The notes beneath the pieces were generated by a model. That model was given only the letters and a program-made list of their open reading frames with translations, searched no databases and was not told the origin of the DNA. The translations under genes were made by a program, and so were the position numbers. DNA of 64,000 nucleotides from Microbispora sp. H13382 (GTDB lineage: Bacteria; Actinomycetota; Actinomycetes; Streptosporangiales; Streptosporangiaceae), in NCBI RefSeq assembly GCF_014161445.1, contig NZ_JABBXA010000001.1:1-64000 (forward strand). The letters run 5' to 3'. This document shows, one piece after another, positions 25,817-35,467 of this stretch. How positions within the stretch are numbered: the stretch's first letter is position 1; each line of letters opens with the position of its first letter.

Positions 25817-27439
25817 ATGACTCTGGTCGAGACCGAGACGTCAGTCGATTTCGACGGTGAGACCCTGGACATCGCGACCGTACGGCGTGTCGCGGAGAAC
25901 CAGGTGCCGTGCGGCGTGGCGCCCTCCGCGCTGGCCAAGGCCGCGGCCAACAGGCGGCAGTTCGAGGACATCGTCCGGCAGGGCATCCCGGTGTACGGGG
26001 TGACCACCGGGTACGGCGAGATGATCTACATGCTCGTGGACACCTCCAAGGAGGTGGAGCTGCAGACCAACCTGGTCCGCAGCCACAGTGCGGGGGTCGG
26101 GCCGACCTTCGCCGAGGACGAGGCGCGGGCGATCGTCGCGGCCCGGCTCAACGCCCTAGCCAAGGGCTACTCCGCGGTCCGGCCCGAGCTGCTGGAGCGG
26201 CTCGCGCTGTACCTGAACCTGGGGATCACCCCGGCCATCCCCGAGATCGGCTCGCTGGGCGCCAGCGGCGACCTCGCCCCGCTGGCGCACCTCGCGTCCA
26301 CGGTCATCGGTGAGGGGTACGTCCTGCGCGACGGCCGCCGGGTCGAGACCGGCCCGATCCTGCGCGAGCTCGGCATCGAGCCGCTGCGGCTGCGCTTCAA
26401 GGAGGGGCTCGCCCTGATCAACGGCACCTCGGCGATGACCGGGGTCGGCTCCCTGCTCGTCAGCAGGGCGCTGGACCAGGTGCGGCAGGCCGAGATCGTC
26501 ACCGCGCTGATCTGCGAGGTCCTGCAGAGCTCCACCAGCCCCTTCGTCGCCGACGGGCACGACGTGGCCCGCCCCCACCGGGGCCAGATCGACGCCGCCG
26601 CCAACATGCGTGCCCTGCTGCGGGGCAGCCGCCTCGCCGTGGAGCACGGCGACCTGCGGCGGGCGCTCAAGGACGGCGCGGAGGCGTCGCCCGGCGCCGA
26701 GGGCGCGGGCGTCCACCGCACCGAGGTCTACCTGCAGAAGGCGTACACGCTGCGGGCGATCCCGCAGGTCGTCGGCGCCGTCAGGGACGCCGTCTACCAC
26801 GCGTCCGGCACCCTGGAGATCGAGCTCAACTCCTCCAACGACAACCCGCTGGTCTTCGAGGGCAAGGAGGTCTTCCACGGGGCGAACTTCCACGGCCAGC
26901 CGGTCGCCTTCGTGATGGACTACCTCACCATCGCCCTCACCCAGCTCGGGGTCTTCTCCGAACGCCGCACCAACCGGCTGCTCAACCGTCATCTCAGCAA
27001 CGGCCTTCCCGAGTTCCTGGTCGCGGGGGACCCCGGCCTCAACAGCGGGTTCGCCGGCGCGCAGTACCCCGCCACCGCGCTGGTCGCCGAGAACCGGACG
27101 ATCGGCCCGGCCAGCATCCAGAGCGTCCCGTCCAACGGCGACAACCAGGACGTCGTCAGCATGGGCCTCATCGCCACGCGCAACGCCCGCAGGGTGCTGG
27201 AGAACAATCACAAGATCCTCGCGGTGGAGTACCTCTCCGCCGCCCAGGCCGTGGACCTGTCGGGCAGGTACGACGGGCTCAGCCCGGCCGGCAAGGCGGC
27301 GTACGAAATGGTGCGCTCGCTGGTGCCGACGCTCGACAGGGACCGTTACATGGCCGACGACATCGAGCTGGTCGCCGCCGCGCTGTCCCGGGGCGAGTTC
27401 GTCAACGCGGTCGCCCGCGCCGACCTCGAACTGCGCTGA
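25817..27439 (+). CDS. Tyrosine 2,3-aminomutase (MIO enzyme, SgcC4-like)
   Basis: A 540-residue member of the MIO-cofactor ammonia-lyase/aminomutase family. Ala149-Ser150-Gly151 in GSLGASGDLAPL form the MIO group. The catalytic Tyr60 lies in VYGVTTGYGEM, with LVRSHSAG (His90) near the substrate site. VTTGYGEMIYM, with a Glu after the second Gly, and the C-terminal SIQSVPSNGDNQDVVSMGL are the version I recall from SgcC4 of the C-1027 cluster, which turns L-tyrosine into (S)-beta-tyrosine. Product and stereochemistry here are inferred. It is the first gene of the biosynthetic cluster, has its own bipartite promoter signal, and converges on the hydroxylase gene with a strong terminator between. 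Confidence 0.88.
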   Translation: MTLVETETSVDFDGETLDIATVRRVAENQVPCGVAPSALAKAAANRRQFEDIVRQGIPVYGVTTGYGEMIYMLVDTSKEVELQTNLVRSHSAGVGPTFAEDEARAIVAARLNALAKGYSAVRPELLERLALYLNLGITPAIPEIGSLGASGDLAPLAHLASTVIGEGYVLRDGRRVETGPILRELGIEPLRLRFKEGLALINGTSAMTGVGSLLVSRALDQVRQAEIVTALICEVLQSSTSPFVADGHDVARPHRGQIDAAANMRALLRGSRLAVEHGDLRRALKDGAEASPGAEGAGVHRTEVYLQKAYTLRAIPQVVGAVRDAVYHASGTLEIELNSSNDNPLVFEGKEVFHGANFHGQPVAFVMDYLTIALTQLGVFSERRTNRLLNRHLSNGLPEFLVAGDPGLNSGFAGAQYPATALVAENRTIGPASIQSVPSNGDNQDVVSMGLIATRNARRVLENNHKILAVEYLSAAQAVDLSGRYDGLSPAGKAAYEMVRSLVPTLDRDRYMADDIELVAAALSRGEFVNAVARADLELR

Positions 27440-27473
27440 GCGACCGGCCGGAACGGCCGGGACCGAGAACCGG

Positions 27474-27510
27474 GGAACGCCCGGGGCGGGACTCCCGCCC
27501 CGGGCGTTCC
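27474..27510. terminator. Strong terminator after aminomutase gene
   Basis: Perfect 17-bp GC stem (27474-27490 with 27494-27510) and 3-nt loop, 34 bp after the aminomutase stop. Confidence 0.85.
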
Positions 27511-27650
27511 GCGTGCGGGCACGGGCGCGGTACGGGCACGGCACGGGCCCGGCAGGGACGCGGCGCGGGCGCGGAGGCGGGGGAGGAGGGCGCGCGGCGA
27601 GCGGAGTGGGGCAGGACCGGCCCCGGTGGCGCGAGGCCGGGAACGGCGAA

Positions 27651-27680
27651 CGCGCCGGATCCCGGGGGAGATCCGGCGCG
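27651..27680. terminator. Hairpin downstream of the hydroxylase gene
   Basis: An 11-bp perfect stem (27651-27661 with 27670-27680) and 8-nt loop, about 60 bp past the end of the minus-strand hydroxylase gene. The sequence between the two hairpins (27511-27650) is G/C-rich with short repeats such as CGGGCACGG and shows no gene. Confidence 0.65.
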
Positions 27681-27741
27681 CCGGTGGTCGTGGTCTCGGC
27701 AGGGGCCGCGGCCGGGGCGGCGGTGGCCGTCCCGGCGGGGC

Positions 27742-29328
27742 TCACAGGTCGAACAGGCTCTTCTTCGCCTGCCGCAGCTCCTCGAACGAGGACAGGTCGG
27801 GAACCGTCCAGCCGTCCAGGTCGTACTCGCTCAGGCACTCGTCGACGAACGCCTTGTAGCCGTCGACCTGGCCGTTGGCGATCTGCGCCGACAGCAGCTC
27901 CACCCTCGTGTTCTCGTGGTTGCCGGCGTAGTTGCGCTCGTACAGCTCGTGCCGGCCGCCGAACTCGGTGCCGACGGCGTCCCACAGGAGCTTCATCACC
28001 TTGATCCGCTCGACCGAGTCGATGCCGTCCGAGCCGCGCAGGTACTTGTCCAGGTACGGCCGGACGTCGGGGTTGCGGAAGTCCTCGGCGCCGGAGTTGA
28101 CGTAGATGAGGCCGCTGGCGATGTCCTGCTCGACGATCTCCTTGACCCGGGGGTAGCCGATCTGCATGAACCACCGGTAGGCCAGGCCGTACGCCGGGTT
28201 GGGCAGGACGGCGCCGTTCACCCACGGGACGGGGTTGCGCGCGGCGGCGTCCGACAGGCCCCAGAACAGGTTGCGCCAGGCCAGCACCTCGCCGATGCGG
28301 CTCTGCACGCCCCGGAAGTCCTTGGTCCCGGTGATCTCCACCGCCTTGGCCAGCAGGCCGGCGATGAACTCCAGCTTCACCGCCAGCCGGGTGCACCCGT
28401 GGAAGGTGAAGCGCTCGGGGAAGCCGGACCGGCCGGTGAAGAGCTGGACCTTGCCCAGGTGCCCGTAGATGAAGACGTTCTCCCAGGGGATGAGCACCTT
28501 GTCCAGCACGAGGATCGTGTCGTTCTCGTCCAGCCGGGAGGACAGCGGGTAGTCGAACGGGCTGCCCATCACGGCGGCCATGGCCGAGTAGGACGGACGG
28601 CAGATCAGCTTCAGCCCCGGGGCGCCCATCGGCACGGTCGCGACCAGGGCGAACTTCTTGTCCTTGATCGGCAGGCCGTAGTGGGCGATGAAGTTGTAGT
28701 GGGTCAGCGCCGAGCCGGTCGCCACGACCTTGGCGCCGCTCACGACCAGGCCCGCGTCGGTCTCCTTCTCGACGTGCACGAAGACGTCGGCGACCTCGTC
28801 CGGCGGCCGGTTGCGGTCGACCGGCGGGTGCACGATCGCGTGGTTCCAGAACAGGACCTTCTCCTGCGACTCGCGGTACCACCGCCGGGCGTTGTCGGAG
28901 AAGGGCTCGTAGAACTCCGCGTTCGCGCCGAGCGTGCCGAGGAACGCGCCCTTGTAGTCGGGGCTGCGCCCCATCCACCCGTAGCTCATCCGGGCCCAGG
29001 CCGCGATCGCCCGCTGGTCGGCCACCAGGTCGTCGGCGCTGCGCGGGGTGGTGAAGAAGCTGTGGGTGTAGCCGTCGCTGCCGGTGTCGGTCGGCACGAC
29101 GAGGGCGTCCCGCCGGTCCGGGTCGTGCAGGGCGTCGTACAGCCGCGCCGTCATCCGGATGGGGTTGTGGAACGCCGGATGCGTGGTGACGTCCCGGACC
29201 CGCTCGCCGTACAGGTAGATCTCGCGGTCGTCGCGCAGGCTCTCGACGTACTCGGCGCCGGTCAGGGGACGCGTCTTCCGCGGCGGAGCGTGCTCCGCCG
29301 CGAGCGGCGCGTCGTGGAGGTCTGTCAT
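27742..29328 (-). CDS. HpaB-type FADH2-dependent phenol hydroxylase (SgcC-like)
   Basis: A 528-residue oxygenase of the 4-hydroxyphenylacetate 3-monooxygenase large-subunit family. The N-terminal domain starts [24 protein letters not shown] and includes [13 protein letters not shown]. The flavin-binding middle has [14 protein letters not shown] and [18 protein letters not shown], and the C-terminal domain includes [18 protein letters not shown]. These enzymes need free reduced flavin from a separate reductase. In C-1027, SgcC hydroxylates the beta-tyrosyl ring while it is bound to a carrier protein; the same role is inferred here from the neighbouring aminomutase. Start ATG 29328 after GGAAGGGA. 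It lies 35 bp downstream of the acyl-CoA-dehydrogenase-like gene and is probably co-transcribed with it. Confidence 0.88.
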   Translation of the reverse strand: MTDLHDAPLAAEHAPPRKTRPLTGAEYVESLRDDREIYLYGERVRDVTTHPAFHNPIRMTARLYDALHDPDRRDALVVPTDTGSDGYTHSFFTTPRSADDLVADQRAIAAWARMSYGWMGRSPDYKGAFLGTLGANAEFYEPFSDNARRWYRESQEKVLFWNHAIVHPPVDRNRPPDEVADVFVHVEKETDAGLVVSGAKVVATGSALTHYNFIAHYGLPIKDKKFALVATVPMGAPGLKLICRPSYSAMAAVMGSPFDYPLSSRLDENDTILVLDKVLIPWENVFIYGHLGKVQLFTGRSGFPERFTFHGCTRLAVKLEFIAGLLAKAVEITGTKDFRGVQSRIGEVLAWRNLFWGLSDAAARNPVPWVNGAVLPNPAYGLAYRWFMQIGYPRVKEIVEQDIASGLIYVNSGAEDFRNPDVRPYLDKYLRGSDGIDSVERIKVMKLLWDAVGTEFGGRHELYERNYAGNHENTRVELLSAQIANGQVDGYKAFVDECLSEYDLDGWTVPDLSSFEELRQAKKSLFDL

Positions 29329-29363
29329 CGCCAGATGTCCCTTCCTTCTCGGTCGTCCGGGGC

Positions 29364-30611
29364 TCACCCGTGGTCCGCGACGCCGAACCGGGCCCGGGCC
29401 AGGTCGCGCTTGGCGATGGTGGCGAGGAAGGTCGAGACGCCGGCGTGCGTGACGAACATCGACATGTCCCGCCACACGCGCTCGATCCGCTCGCCCCGCC
29501 GTACGGCGCTCGACCCGGCCGTGGGGAACAGGTAGCGCTCGACCGCGCGCCAGCACAGCGACACCACCTCGGCGCAGATCGCGGCCAGGCGCAGCTCGTG
29601 CTCGTGGGTGACCGCCGCCGGGCCCTGGGCGCAGGCCTCGCGCCACTGCCGGATCGCGTCCATGGTCGCGGCCTCGGCCGTGGCGATCAGGCCGGCGGCC
29701 TTGCCGTACCTGAGCTGGAAGTCCGGGTCCTGCGAGCGCACCACGATGGGCGGGAACGGGGTGGTGCGGGTGCGCATCAGGTCCTCGTACCCGTCGAGCG
29801 CGCCCTTGGCCATGCCGACGGCGAGCACCGCGTCCTCCATGACCATGAAGCTGAGCTGGCCGCCGCCGTACTCGGGGTTGCCGTGCAGGGCGCGCCCCGG
29901 CGAGCCCTCCCTGACGTCGATCTGGCTCATGTGGGTCTTGATCGTGTAGCGGTCGGGGACGCGGCCGCCGGTGATGCGGATGCTGTGGGAGCCGCTCCCC
30001 TTGAGGCCCAGCGCGTGACCCCAGTCGTCCAGGCGGGTCCACTGGTCGCGCGGCGCGATGAACATCATGGGCTCCGGCTCGCCGCCGTCCTCCGGGGTGA
30101 CCATCGCGTGGCCCATGAAGTGCGTGGCGTACGGCGAGCCGGAGCAGTAGCCCCAGGTGCCGTCGACCACCCAGTCCCCGTCCGCGGTGCGCTCCGCCGT
30201 GCCGCCGGGCACGACCGTGGCCGGGCAGATGAACTCGCCGGAGGCGAAGATCTCGTCCTGCACCTCCCGGGGGAACACGGTGGCGGCCGGGAGCGCGTGC
30301 GCGGCGCCCAGACAGAACATCCAGCCGGTCGAGGGACACCCCCGGGTCAGCGCGATGGCGACCCGCATGAACGTGTCGATGCCGAACTCGTAGCCGCCGT
30401 ACCGGCGGGGCACCAGGATCCGGTAGAACCCGGCCTTCCGGAACTCCTCGTGGACGTCCTCTCCGTAGTACGTGCGCTGCTCGGTCTCCGCCTGGCGTTC
30501 GACCAGGCGGGGCACCATGGCCTCGGCCCTCGCGACCACCTGCTCGGGCGTGAGGCCGGGCTCGGGAGGGGACGGGAGGCGGTGCTCGGGAAGATCGGTG
30601 ATGACTCCCAT
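29364..30611 (-). CDS. Acyl-CoA dehydrogenase-fold flavin monooxygenase (HsaA-like)
   Basis: A 415-residue group D flavoprotein with acyl-CoA dehydrogenase fold: an N-terminal helical domain ([42 protein letters not shown]), a middle beta domain ([23 protein letters not shown]) and a C-terminal four-helix domain. The pattern fits FADH2-dependent hydroxylases such as HsaA rather than true acyl-CoA dehydrogenases, as no clear catalytic Glu motif is seen. ATG 30611 follows GTGAGGAA; the frame runs further up to 30731 without similarity. It is the first gene of a minus-strand pair with the HpaB-like gene, driven by a bipartite promoter signal, so a second ring hydroxylation or an amine oxidation is possible. 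Confidence 0.78.
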   Translation of the reverse strand: MGVITDLPEHRLPSPPEPGLTPEQVVARAEAMVPRLVERQAETEQRTYYGEDVHEEFRKAGFYRILVPRRYGGYEFGIDTFMRVAIALTRGCPSTGWMFCLGAAHALPAATVFPREVQDEIFASGEFICPATVVPGGTAERTADGDWVVDGTWGYCSGSPYATHFMGHAMVTPEDGGEPEPMMFIAPRDQWTRLDDWGHALGLKGSGSHSIRITGGRVPDRYTIKTHMSQIDVREGSPGRALHGNPEYGGGQLSFMVMEDAVLAVGMAKGALDGYEDLMRTRTTPFPPIVVRSQDPDFQLRYGKAAGLIATAEAATMDAIRQWREACAQGPAAVTHEHELRLAAICAEVVSLCWRAVERYLFPTAGSSAVRRGERIERVWRDMSMFVTHAGVSTFLATIAKRDLARARFGVADHG

Positions 30612-30651
30612 GCTGCGCGGTTCCTCACGGTCTCGTGGGCGTACGGATACG

Positions 30652-30698
30652 CGGTCAGCGTCACACCCGCCACCGGACCGGTGCATCTCCCGAAATGC
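30652..30698 (-). promoter_or_regulatory. Bipartite cluster promoter signal, hydroxylase pair
   Basis: In gene direction: GCATTTCGGGAGATGC (30698-30683), 20 bp, GACGCTGACCG (30662-30652). The second word lies about 41 bp upstream of the ATG at 30611. Confidence 0.7.
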
Positions 30699-30727
30699 CC
30701 TGCCATATCGCGGGACGTGCGGGCATG

Positions 30728-30774
30728 GCATTCCGGGATAAGACAGCGCGCCGGAGCCCCGGAGAGAATCCGAG
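30728..30774 (+). promoter_or_regulatory. Weak bipartite signal, N-methyltransferase gene
   Basis: GCATTCCGGGATAAGA (30728-30743) is a diverged first word. At +20 the second word is poor (GAGAATCC). It faces the N-methyltransferase gene and is the divergent partner of the site at 30683-30698. Confidence 0.4.
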
Positions 30775-30880
30775 TGCGGTTCCCCGTCCCGGAGACGGTC
30801 AAGTAGCGGACGAGGCGCCCCCGCGACGCCGGACGCGCCCGGCGTCCGCGTGGCGGGCGCCCTGGCGGTTGGGAGTTGCG

Positions 30881-31636
30881 GTGACCACAGTCGACAGCCG
30901 AACGCGGGACGACAACGTCTACGGAGAGGACGTCAGCGAGATCTACGACCTCCTCTACCAGCGGCGCGGCAAGGACTACGCGCAGGAGGCCGCCGTGGTG
31001 GCCGGTTTGATCCGCGACCACGCCCCGCACGCGGCGACGCTCCTCGACGTGGCCTGCGGCACCGGAGAGCACCTCAGGTCGCTGCGGACGATGTTCGAGC
31101 ACGTCGAGGGCGTCGAGCTGTCCGACGCCATGCGGGAGCGGGCCCGGGCCAAGCTGCCCGGCGTCGCCGTCCACCCGGGGGACATCCGCGACTTCGACCT
31201 CGGCCGGTCCTTCGACGCCGTCTGCAGCCTGTACGGCACGGTCGGCTACATGGCGGGCACGGAGGAGCTCGACGCCGCGATCGGCAGCATGGCAAGGCAC
31301 GTCGCCCCGGGCGGTGTGCTCATCGTCGAGCCGTGGTACTTCAGGGACGGCTTCGCCGACGGCCACATCGGGCACGACGTCGTCCGCGACGAGCACCGGG
31401 TGGTGGCGCGGGTCGCGCGGTCCGTGCGCGCCGGCGACACCGTCGAGGTGCGGGCCCACTACCTCGTCGGCGACGGCGACGGGGTGCGCCACTTCGAGCA
31501 CGTCCAGGTCATGAGCCTGTTCTCCCGGGAGGAGTACGCCGCCGCGTTCCGGCGGGCCGGCCTCGACGTGACCTGCCTGGAGGAGACGGGCGACATGCTC
31601 GCCGGGCGCTCGCTGTTCCTCGGCGTGCGCCGGTGA
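30881..31636 (+). CDS. NDP-aminosugar N-methyltransferase (DesVI/TylM1-like)
   Basis: A 251-residue SAM-dependent methyltransferase. VYGEDVSEIYDLLYQRRGKDYAQEA at the N-terminus is the hallmark of the sugar N,N-dimethyltransferases DesVI and TylM1. SAM motif I is LLDVACGTGEH, and YGTVGYM and VLIVEPWYF follow. The GTG start 30881 lies after GGGAG; the frame upstream is not conserved. It begins a plus-strand run with the aminotransferase (16 bp gap) and the C-methyltransferase, pointing to an N-methylated amino sugar. Mono- versus di-methylation cannot be told. Confidence 0.85.
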   Translation: MTTVDSRTRDDNVYGEDVSEIYDLLYQRRGKDYAQEAAVVAGLIRDHAPHAATLLDVACGTGEHLRSLRTMFEHVEGVELSDAMRERARAKLPGVAVHPGDIRDFDLGRSFDAVCSLYGTVGYMAGTEELDAAIGSMARHVAPGGVLIVEPWYFRDGFADGHIGHDVVRDEHRVVARVARSVRAGDTVEVRAHYLVGDGDGVRHFEHVQVMSLFSREEYAAAFRRAGLDVTCLEETGDMLAGRSLFLGVRR

Positions 31637-31652
31637 GGGGGAGGGGCGGGCG

Positions 31653-32783
31653 GTGATCCCCCTGTTCCGGTCCGCGGTCGCGCCCGGCGCCGCCGAACTG
31701 GTCGCCGACGTGGTGCACAGCGGCCGGTTCGGCCACGGGCCGCGGGTGGAGGAGTTCGAGCGCGCCCTCGCGGAGCGCGTCGGCCACCCTCGCCTGGTCG
31801 CGCTGAACAACGGCACGTCGGCGCTCCACCTCGCGCTCCATCTGGCGCTGCGACCGGCGGGCGGGCCGGAGTGGGACGGGCCGCCGGGCGAGGTGCTGAC
31901 CACGCCGTTCACCTTCGAGGCCACCAACTGGAGCATCCTCGCCAACGGGCTGCGGATCACCTGGGTGGACGTGGACCCGGCCACGCTCAACATGGACCTC
32001 GACGACCTGGCCAAGAAGATCTCGCCGGCCACCCGGGCCGTCATGGTGGTGCACTGGGGCGGCTGCCCGGTGGACCTCGACCGGCTGCGGCGCATCCTGG
32101 ACGACGCCGAGGCGGCGTACGGCGTCCGCCCCGCGGTGATCGAGGATTGTGCCCAGGCGTGGGGGGCCGTCTGCCACGGGCGGCCGCTGGGCAACCACGG
32201 CAACCACTGCGCCTACAGCTTCCACGCGACCAAGCACCTGAGCTGCGGCACCGGGGGCATGCTCGTCCTGCCCGACGAGCCGTCGCTGGAGCGCGCCCGG
32301 CGCCTGCGCTTCTTCGGCATCGACCGCGACGCCGACCGGGTTAACGCCGACTACGACGTGCCCGAGTGGGGCTACAACTTCTACCTGAACGAGATCGGCG
32401 CGGCGATCGGCCTGGCGAACCTCGCGGACGTGGACGCCCGGGTCGAGCGGCACCGGCGCAACGCGGCCTTCTACGACCGCGAGCTCGCGGGCGTGCCCGG
32501 CCTGGAGCCGACGGCGCGCACGCCGGGGCTGGAGTCGTCGTTCTGGCTGTACCCGGTCAAGGTCGAGGACCGGGCCGCCTTCATGCGGAAGATGACCGCC
32601 GCCGGGATCACCGTGAGCGTGGTGTGCCGGCGCAACGACGCGCACGGTTGCGTGACCGCGGCGCGTACGGCCCTGCCCGGCCTCGACGCGGTGCACGAGC
32701 GGGTGGTCAACATCCCCGTCGGCTGGTGGCTGTCGGACGAGGAGCGCGAGCACATCGTGGCGACGGTGAGGTCCGGCTGGTGA
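31653..32783 (+). CDS. NDP-sugar aminotransferase (DegT/DnrJ/EryC1)
   Basis: A 376-residue PLP enzyme that transaminates a keto-sugar nucleotide. ALNNGTSALHLAL binds PLP phosphate, AVIEDCAQAWGA carries the Asp that pairs with the pyridine nitrogen, and the Schiff-base Lys is in FHATKHLSCGTGG. GYNFYLNEIGAAIGLANL is the usual C-terminal motif. With the NDP-sugar dehydrogenase and UXS-like gene in this cluster, C-4 amination of a 4-ketopentose is inferred. Start GTG 31653 follows GGGGAGGGG, 16 bp after the N-methyltransferase. Confidence 0.88.
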   Translation: MIPLFRSAVAPGAAELVADVVHSGRFGHGPRVEEFERALAERVGHPRLVALNNGTSALHLALHLALRPAGGPEWDGPPGEVLTTPFTFEATNWSILANGLRITWVDVDPATLNMDLDDLAKKISPATRAVMVVHWGGCPVDLDRLRRILDDAEAAYGVRPAVIEDCAQAWGAVCHGRPLGNHGNHCAYSFHATKHLSCGTGGMLVLPDEPSLERARRLRFFGIDRDADRVNADYDVPEWGYNFYLNEIGAAIGLANLADVDARVERHRRNAAFYDRELAGVPGLEPTARTPGLESSFWLYPVKVEDRAAFMRKMTAAGITVSVVCRRNDAHGCVTAARTALPGLDAVHERVVNIPVGWWLSDEEREHIVATVRSGW

Positions 32784-32857
32784 TTGCCGCGCCATTGGCG
32801 GAACGCACCGCAACCGCCGATAAGAAATGCCGCGGACAGCGGTGTTAACGTCCAGTC

Positions 32858-34078
32858 ATGGATATTTCCTGCCGGATTTGCGGCGGCCCGGTCAAGGCCT
32901 CGGTCGACCTGGGGTCGCACCCCCGCGGAAACGCGTTCCCCAAGCCCGGGGATATCGCGGACGAGTTCTTCTTCCCGCTCATCGTCGGAATGTGTGACTC
33001 GTGCACGATGGTCCAGCTCATGGCGGACATCCCGCAGGAGGTCAGATATCACGACGAATATCCGTACCACGCCTCGAATTCCGTGGTGCACAGCCGGCAC
33101 TTCGAGGGAATCGCCGAGCGGTTCCTGGAGACGGAGCTGACCGGCCCCGACCCGTTCATCGTGGAGATCGGCAGCAACGACGGCGTCATGCTCGCCCGGA
33201 TCGCCAGGGCCGGGGTGCGGCACCTCGGCATCGAGCCCTCGCGGCAGGTGGCCGAGATGTCCCGGGCCCGCGGGGTCCGGGTCCTGTCCCGGTTCTTCGA
33301 CGAGTCGGCGGCGGGGCCGATCCGCGCCGAGCACGGCCCGGCCGACGTCATCTTCGGCGCCAACGTGATCGCGCACATCGCGCACCTCGCCTCGGTGCTC
33401 AAGGGCGTCAAGCTGCTGCTCGGCCCGCGCGGCGTGTTCGTCTTCGAGGAGCCCTACCTGGGCAGCGTCGTCGAGCAGACGGCGTTCGACATCCTCTACG
33501 ACGAGCACTCCTTCGTGTTCTCGGTGCGCGCGATCAAGGCCGCGGCCGAGCGCTACGGGCTCGAGCTCGTGGACGCCGAGCACGTCGAGCTGCACGGCGG
33601 CTCGATGCGCTACACGCTGAGCCAGCCGGGCGCGCGCGAGGTCCGCCCCGCGGTCGGCGAGTGGCTCGCCCGGGAGGCCGCCCAGCGGCTCGGCGAGCAC
33701 GCCACGCTGGAGGAGTTCGCCCGGCGGGCCGCGCGCGTCCGCGACGACCTCACCGCGCTGCTGCGGAGCCTGCGCGCGGAGGGGAAGACGATCGCCGGGT
33801 ACGGCGCCCCCGCCAAGATCACCACGGTGACCAACTACTGCGGGATCGGCACCGACACGGTGCCGTTCGTCTGCGACTCCACGCCGTCGAAGCAGGGCCG
33901 CGTGGTGGCCGGCTCGCACATTCCCGTCGTGTCGCCCGAGGTTTTCGCGGCGAACCCGCCGGACTACGCGATCCTGTTCGCCTGGAACCACGCCGGGGAA
34001 ATCATGCGCAAGGAGCGGGAATTCGCCGAGCGCGGCGGCCGGTGGATTCTCTACGTGCCCGACGTCCACGTCGTCTGA
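32858..34078 (+). CDS. NDP-sugar C-methyltransferase (TylC3-like)
   Basis: A 406-residue SAM-dependent sugar C-methyltransferase. The N-terminal zinc domain has CRICGGPV and CDSCTMVQL (two CxxC pairs). The Rossmann domain has FIVEIGSNDGVML, and a C-terminal nucleotide-sugar domain holds GKTIAGYGAPAKITTVTNYC. YDEHSFVFSVRAI is the conserved His-containing active-site loop. Family members methylate C-3 of 4-keto sugars. It follows the aminotransferase by 74 bp and is followed by the acyltransferase gene. A single C-methyl branch, as in madurosamine of maduropeptin, is the simplest reading. Confidence 0.88.
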   Translation: MDISCRICGGPVKASVDLGSHPRGNAFPKPGDIADEFFFPLIVGMCDSCTMVQLMADIPQEVRYHDEYPYHASNSVVHSRHFEGIAERFLETELTGPDPFIVEIGSNDGVMLARIARAGVRHLGIEPSRQVAEMSRARGVRVLSRFFDESAAGPIRAEHGPADVIFGANVIAHIAHLASVLKGVKLLLGPRGVFVFEEPYLGSVVEQTAFDILYDEHSFVFSVRAIKAAAERYGLELVDAEHVELHGGSMRYTLSQPGAREVRPAVGEWLAREAAQRLGEHATLEEFARRAARVRDDLTALLRSLRAEGKTIAGYGAPAKITTVTNYCGIGTDTVPFVCDSTPSKQGRVVAGSHIPVVSPEVFAANPPDYAILFAWNHAGEIMRKEREFAERGGRWILYVPDVHVV

Positions 34079-34094
34079 GTGCTATTCGGAATAA

Positions 34095-34141
34095 GCACGG
34101 GCGGAGATGCGGCGGCGCGCCGCGGATGCGAATGATGGAGT
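34095..34141 (+). promoter_or_regulatory. Bipartite cluster promoter signal, acyltransferase/P450 pair
   Basis: GCACGGGCGGAGATGC (34095-34110), 20 bp, AATGATGGAGT (34131-34141). It lies in the short gap after the C-methyltransferase and points at the acyltransferase start at 34224. Confidence 0.6.
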
Positions 34142-34223
34142 CGCCGGAAAGCGTCATCCCGAGATTGCCCAGCGTTTTCCCGTTCGCCGGCAGGGGCAGT
34201 CCGAGTGGAAAGGAAGACCCACC

Positions 34224-35423
34224 GTGTCCGTGGCGACGTCGTCCGTTCACCGCGGCGCCCTCCAGGAGGAGCGCCGCCCCGATCTGCCAGCACTGACCGG
34301 CATGCGGATCATCGCCGCGCTGCTGGTCTTCATGAGCCACGTCATCTACCCGATGACCGCGGGCGACCTCGATCCGGCGACGCCGTACCAGGACGACGCC
34401 ATCACCCAGAACCTGATGTGGTTCTTCTCCCCGGGTGGCTCCATCGGGGTGTCGTTCTTCTTCATCCTGAGCGGCTTCGTGATCACCTGGTCCTACCGGC
34501 CCGGCGACTCGGTCCGCGCCTACCTGCGGCGCCGCTCGGTGAAGATCCTGCCCAACCACGTGGTGACCTGGGCGCTCGCGATGCTCCTGTTCGCCGCCGC
34601 CTACACGCCGATGTGGGGGCTGCCGAACCTCCTGCTCGTCAACTCCTTCTCGCCCGACTCCAACTACTGGGGCGGGGCCAACATGCCGGCGTGGTCGCTC
34701 AGCTCGGAGATGCTGTTCTACCTGCTGTTCCCGCTGCTGATGATCCCGATCGGGAAGATCAGGGAGAGCCGCCTGTGGGCGTGGGCCGGCGTCACCGTCA
34801 TCGGCATGGCCGCGGTCTGCCTCGTCACGTTCACGCTGCTCCCCGACGAGCCGCGCTACCCGGGTGACCCGCTGTCGCTGCCGCAGTTCTGGTTCGTCTA
34901 CATGTTCCCCCCGGCCCGCCTGTTCGAGTTCGTGCTCGGCATGGTCCTCGCCCGGATCGTGATCAGCGGCCGGTGGCCCCGGATCGGCATCACCCCTGTG
35001 GCCGTCCTGCTCGCGGTCGCGTACGCCGCCACGCTGTGGGTGCCCTCGCCGTACAGCCTCGTCCTGGTGACGGCGGTCCCGTTCGGCCTGGCGATCGGCA
35101 CGTTCGCCGCGGCCAACCTGAGCGGCCGGCGCACCGTGATGGGCAGCAGGCCGATGGTGTGGCTGGGCAACGTGTCGTTCGGCTTCTACATGACCCAGGC
35201 CGTGGTGCTCTTCTGGCTGCGTCCCGCCGTGCTGGGCCGCGCCGAGTACGGCGTCGTGGGCGGCACCCTGCTCGTCCTCGCACTGATCGGCGTGAACGTG
35301 CTCGCGGGATGGCTGCTCTACCGGTTCGTCGAGCAGCCCGCCATGCGGCGGTGGAGCCGGTCCCGCAGGACCGGGACCGAGGGGCCGCGCCTGACGGCGG
35401 CCTCCGCCGGATCGTCCGACTGA
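34224..35423 (+). CDS. Membrane acyltransferase (acyltransferase-3 family) 1
   Basis: A 399-residue polytopic protein of the OafA/NolL acyltransferase-3 family with about ten hydrophobic segments. It opens [23 protein letters not shown], where the conserved R/H pair of the family is seen, and has [21 protein letters not shown] and [16 protein letters not shown] with the conserved S-E. These enzymes transfer acyl groups to sugars or macrocycles at the membrane. GTG 34224 with AAAGGAAG upstream is chosen. It precedes the P450 by 44 bp. A second, unrelated-in-detail copy lies at 38902-40221. Confidence 0.82.
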   Translation: MSVATSSVHRGALQEERRPDLPALTGMRIIAALLVFMSHVIYPMTAGDLDPATPYQDDAITQNLMWFFSPGGSIGVSFFFILSGFVITWSYRPGDSVRAYLRRRSVKILPNHVVTWALAMLLFAAAYTPMWGLPNLLLVNSFSPDSNYWGGANMPAWSLSSEMLFYLLFPLLMIPIGKIRESRLWAWAGVTVIGMAAVCLVTFTLLPDEPRYPGDPLSLPQFWFVYMFPPARLFEFVLGMVLARIVISGRWPRIGITPVAVLLAVAYAATLWVPSPYSLVLVTAVPFGLAIGTFAAANLSGRRTVMGSRPMVWLGNVSFGFYMTQAVVLFWLRPAVLGRAEYGVVGGTLLVLALIGVNVLAGWLLYRFVEQPAMRRWSRSRRTGTEGPRLTAASAGSSD

Positions 35424-35467
35424 GCGATTCCTCGTCCAACGCACCGAAGCAAACCCTGGAGACATCC

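Noticed and set aside
25375-26007. Minus-strand gene across the intergenic region before the aminomutase
   Set aside because: It overlaps two well-supported plus-strand genes, has no domain similarity, and would cover the promoter signal.
32810-32825. Another copy of the promoter signal before the C-methyltransferase
   Set aside because: GCAACCGCCGATAAGA is only a loose match, lies just 33 bp from the start codon, and leaves no room for the second word.
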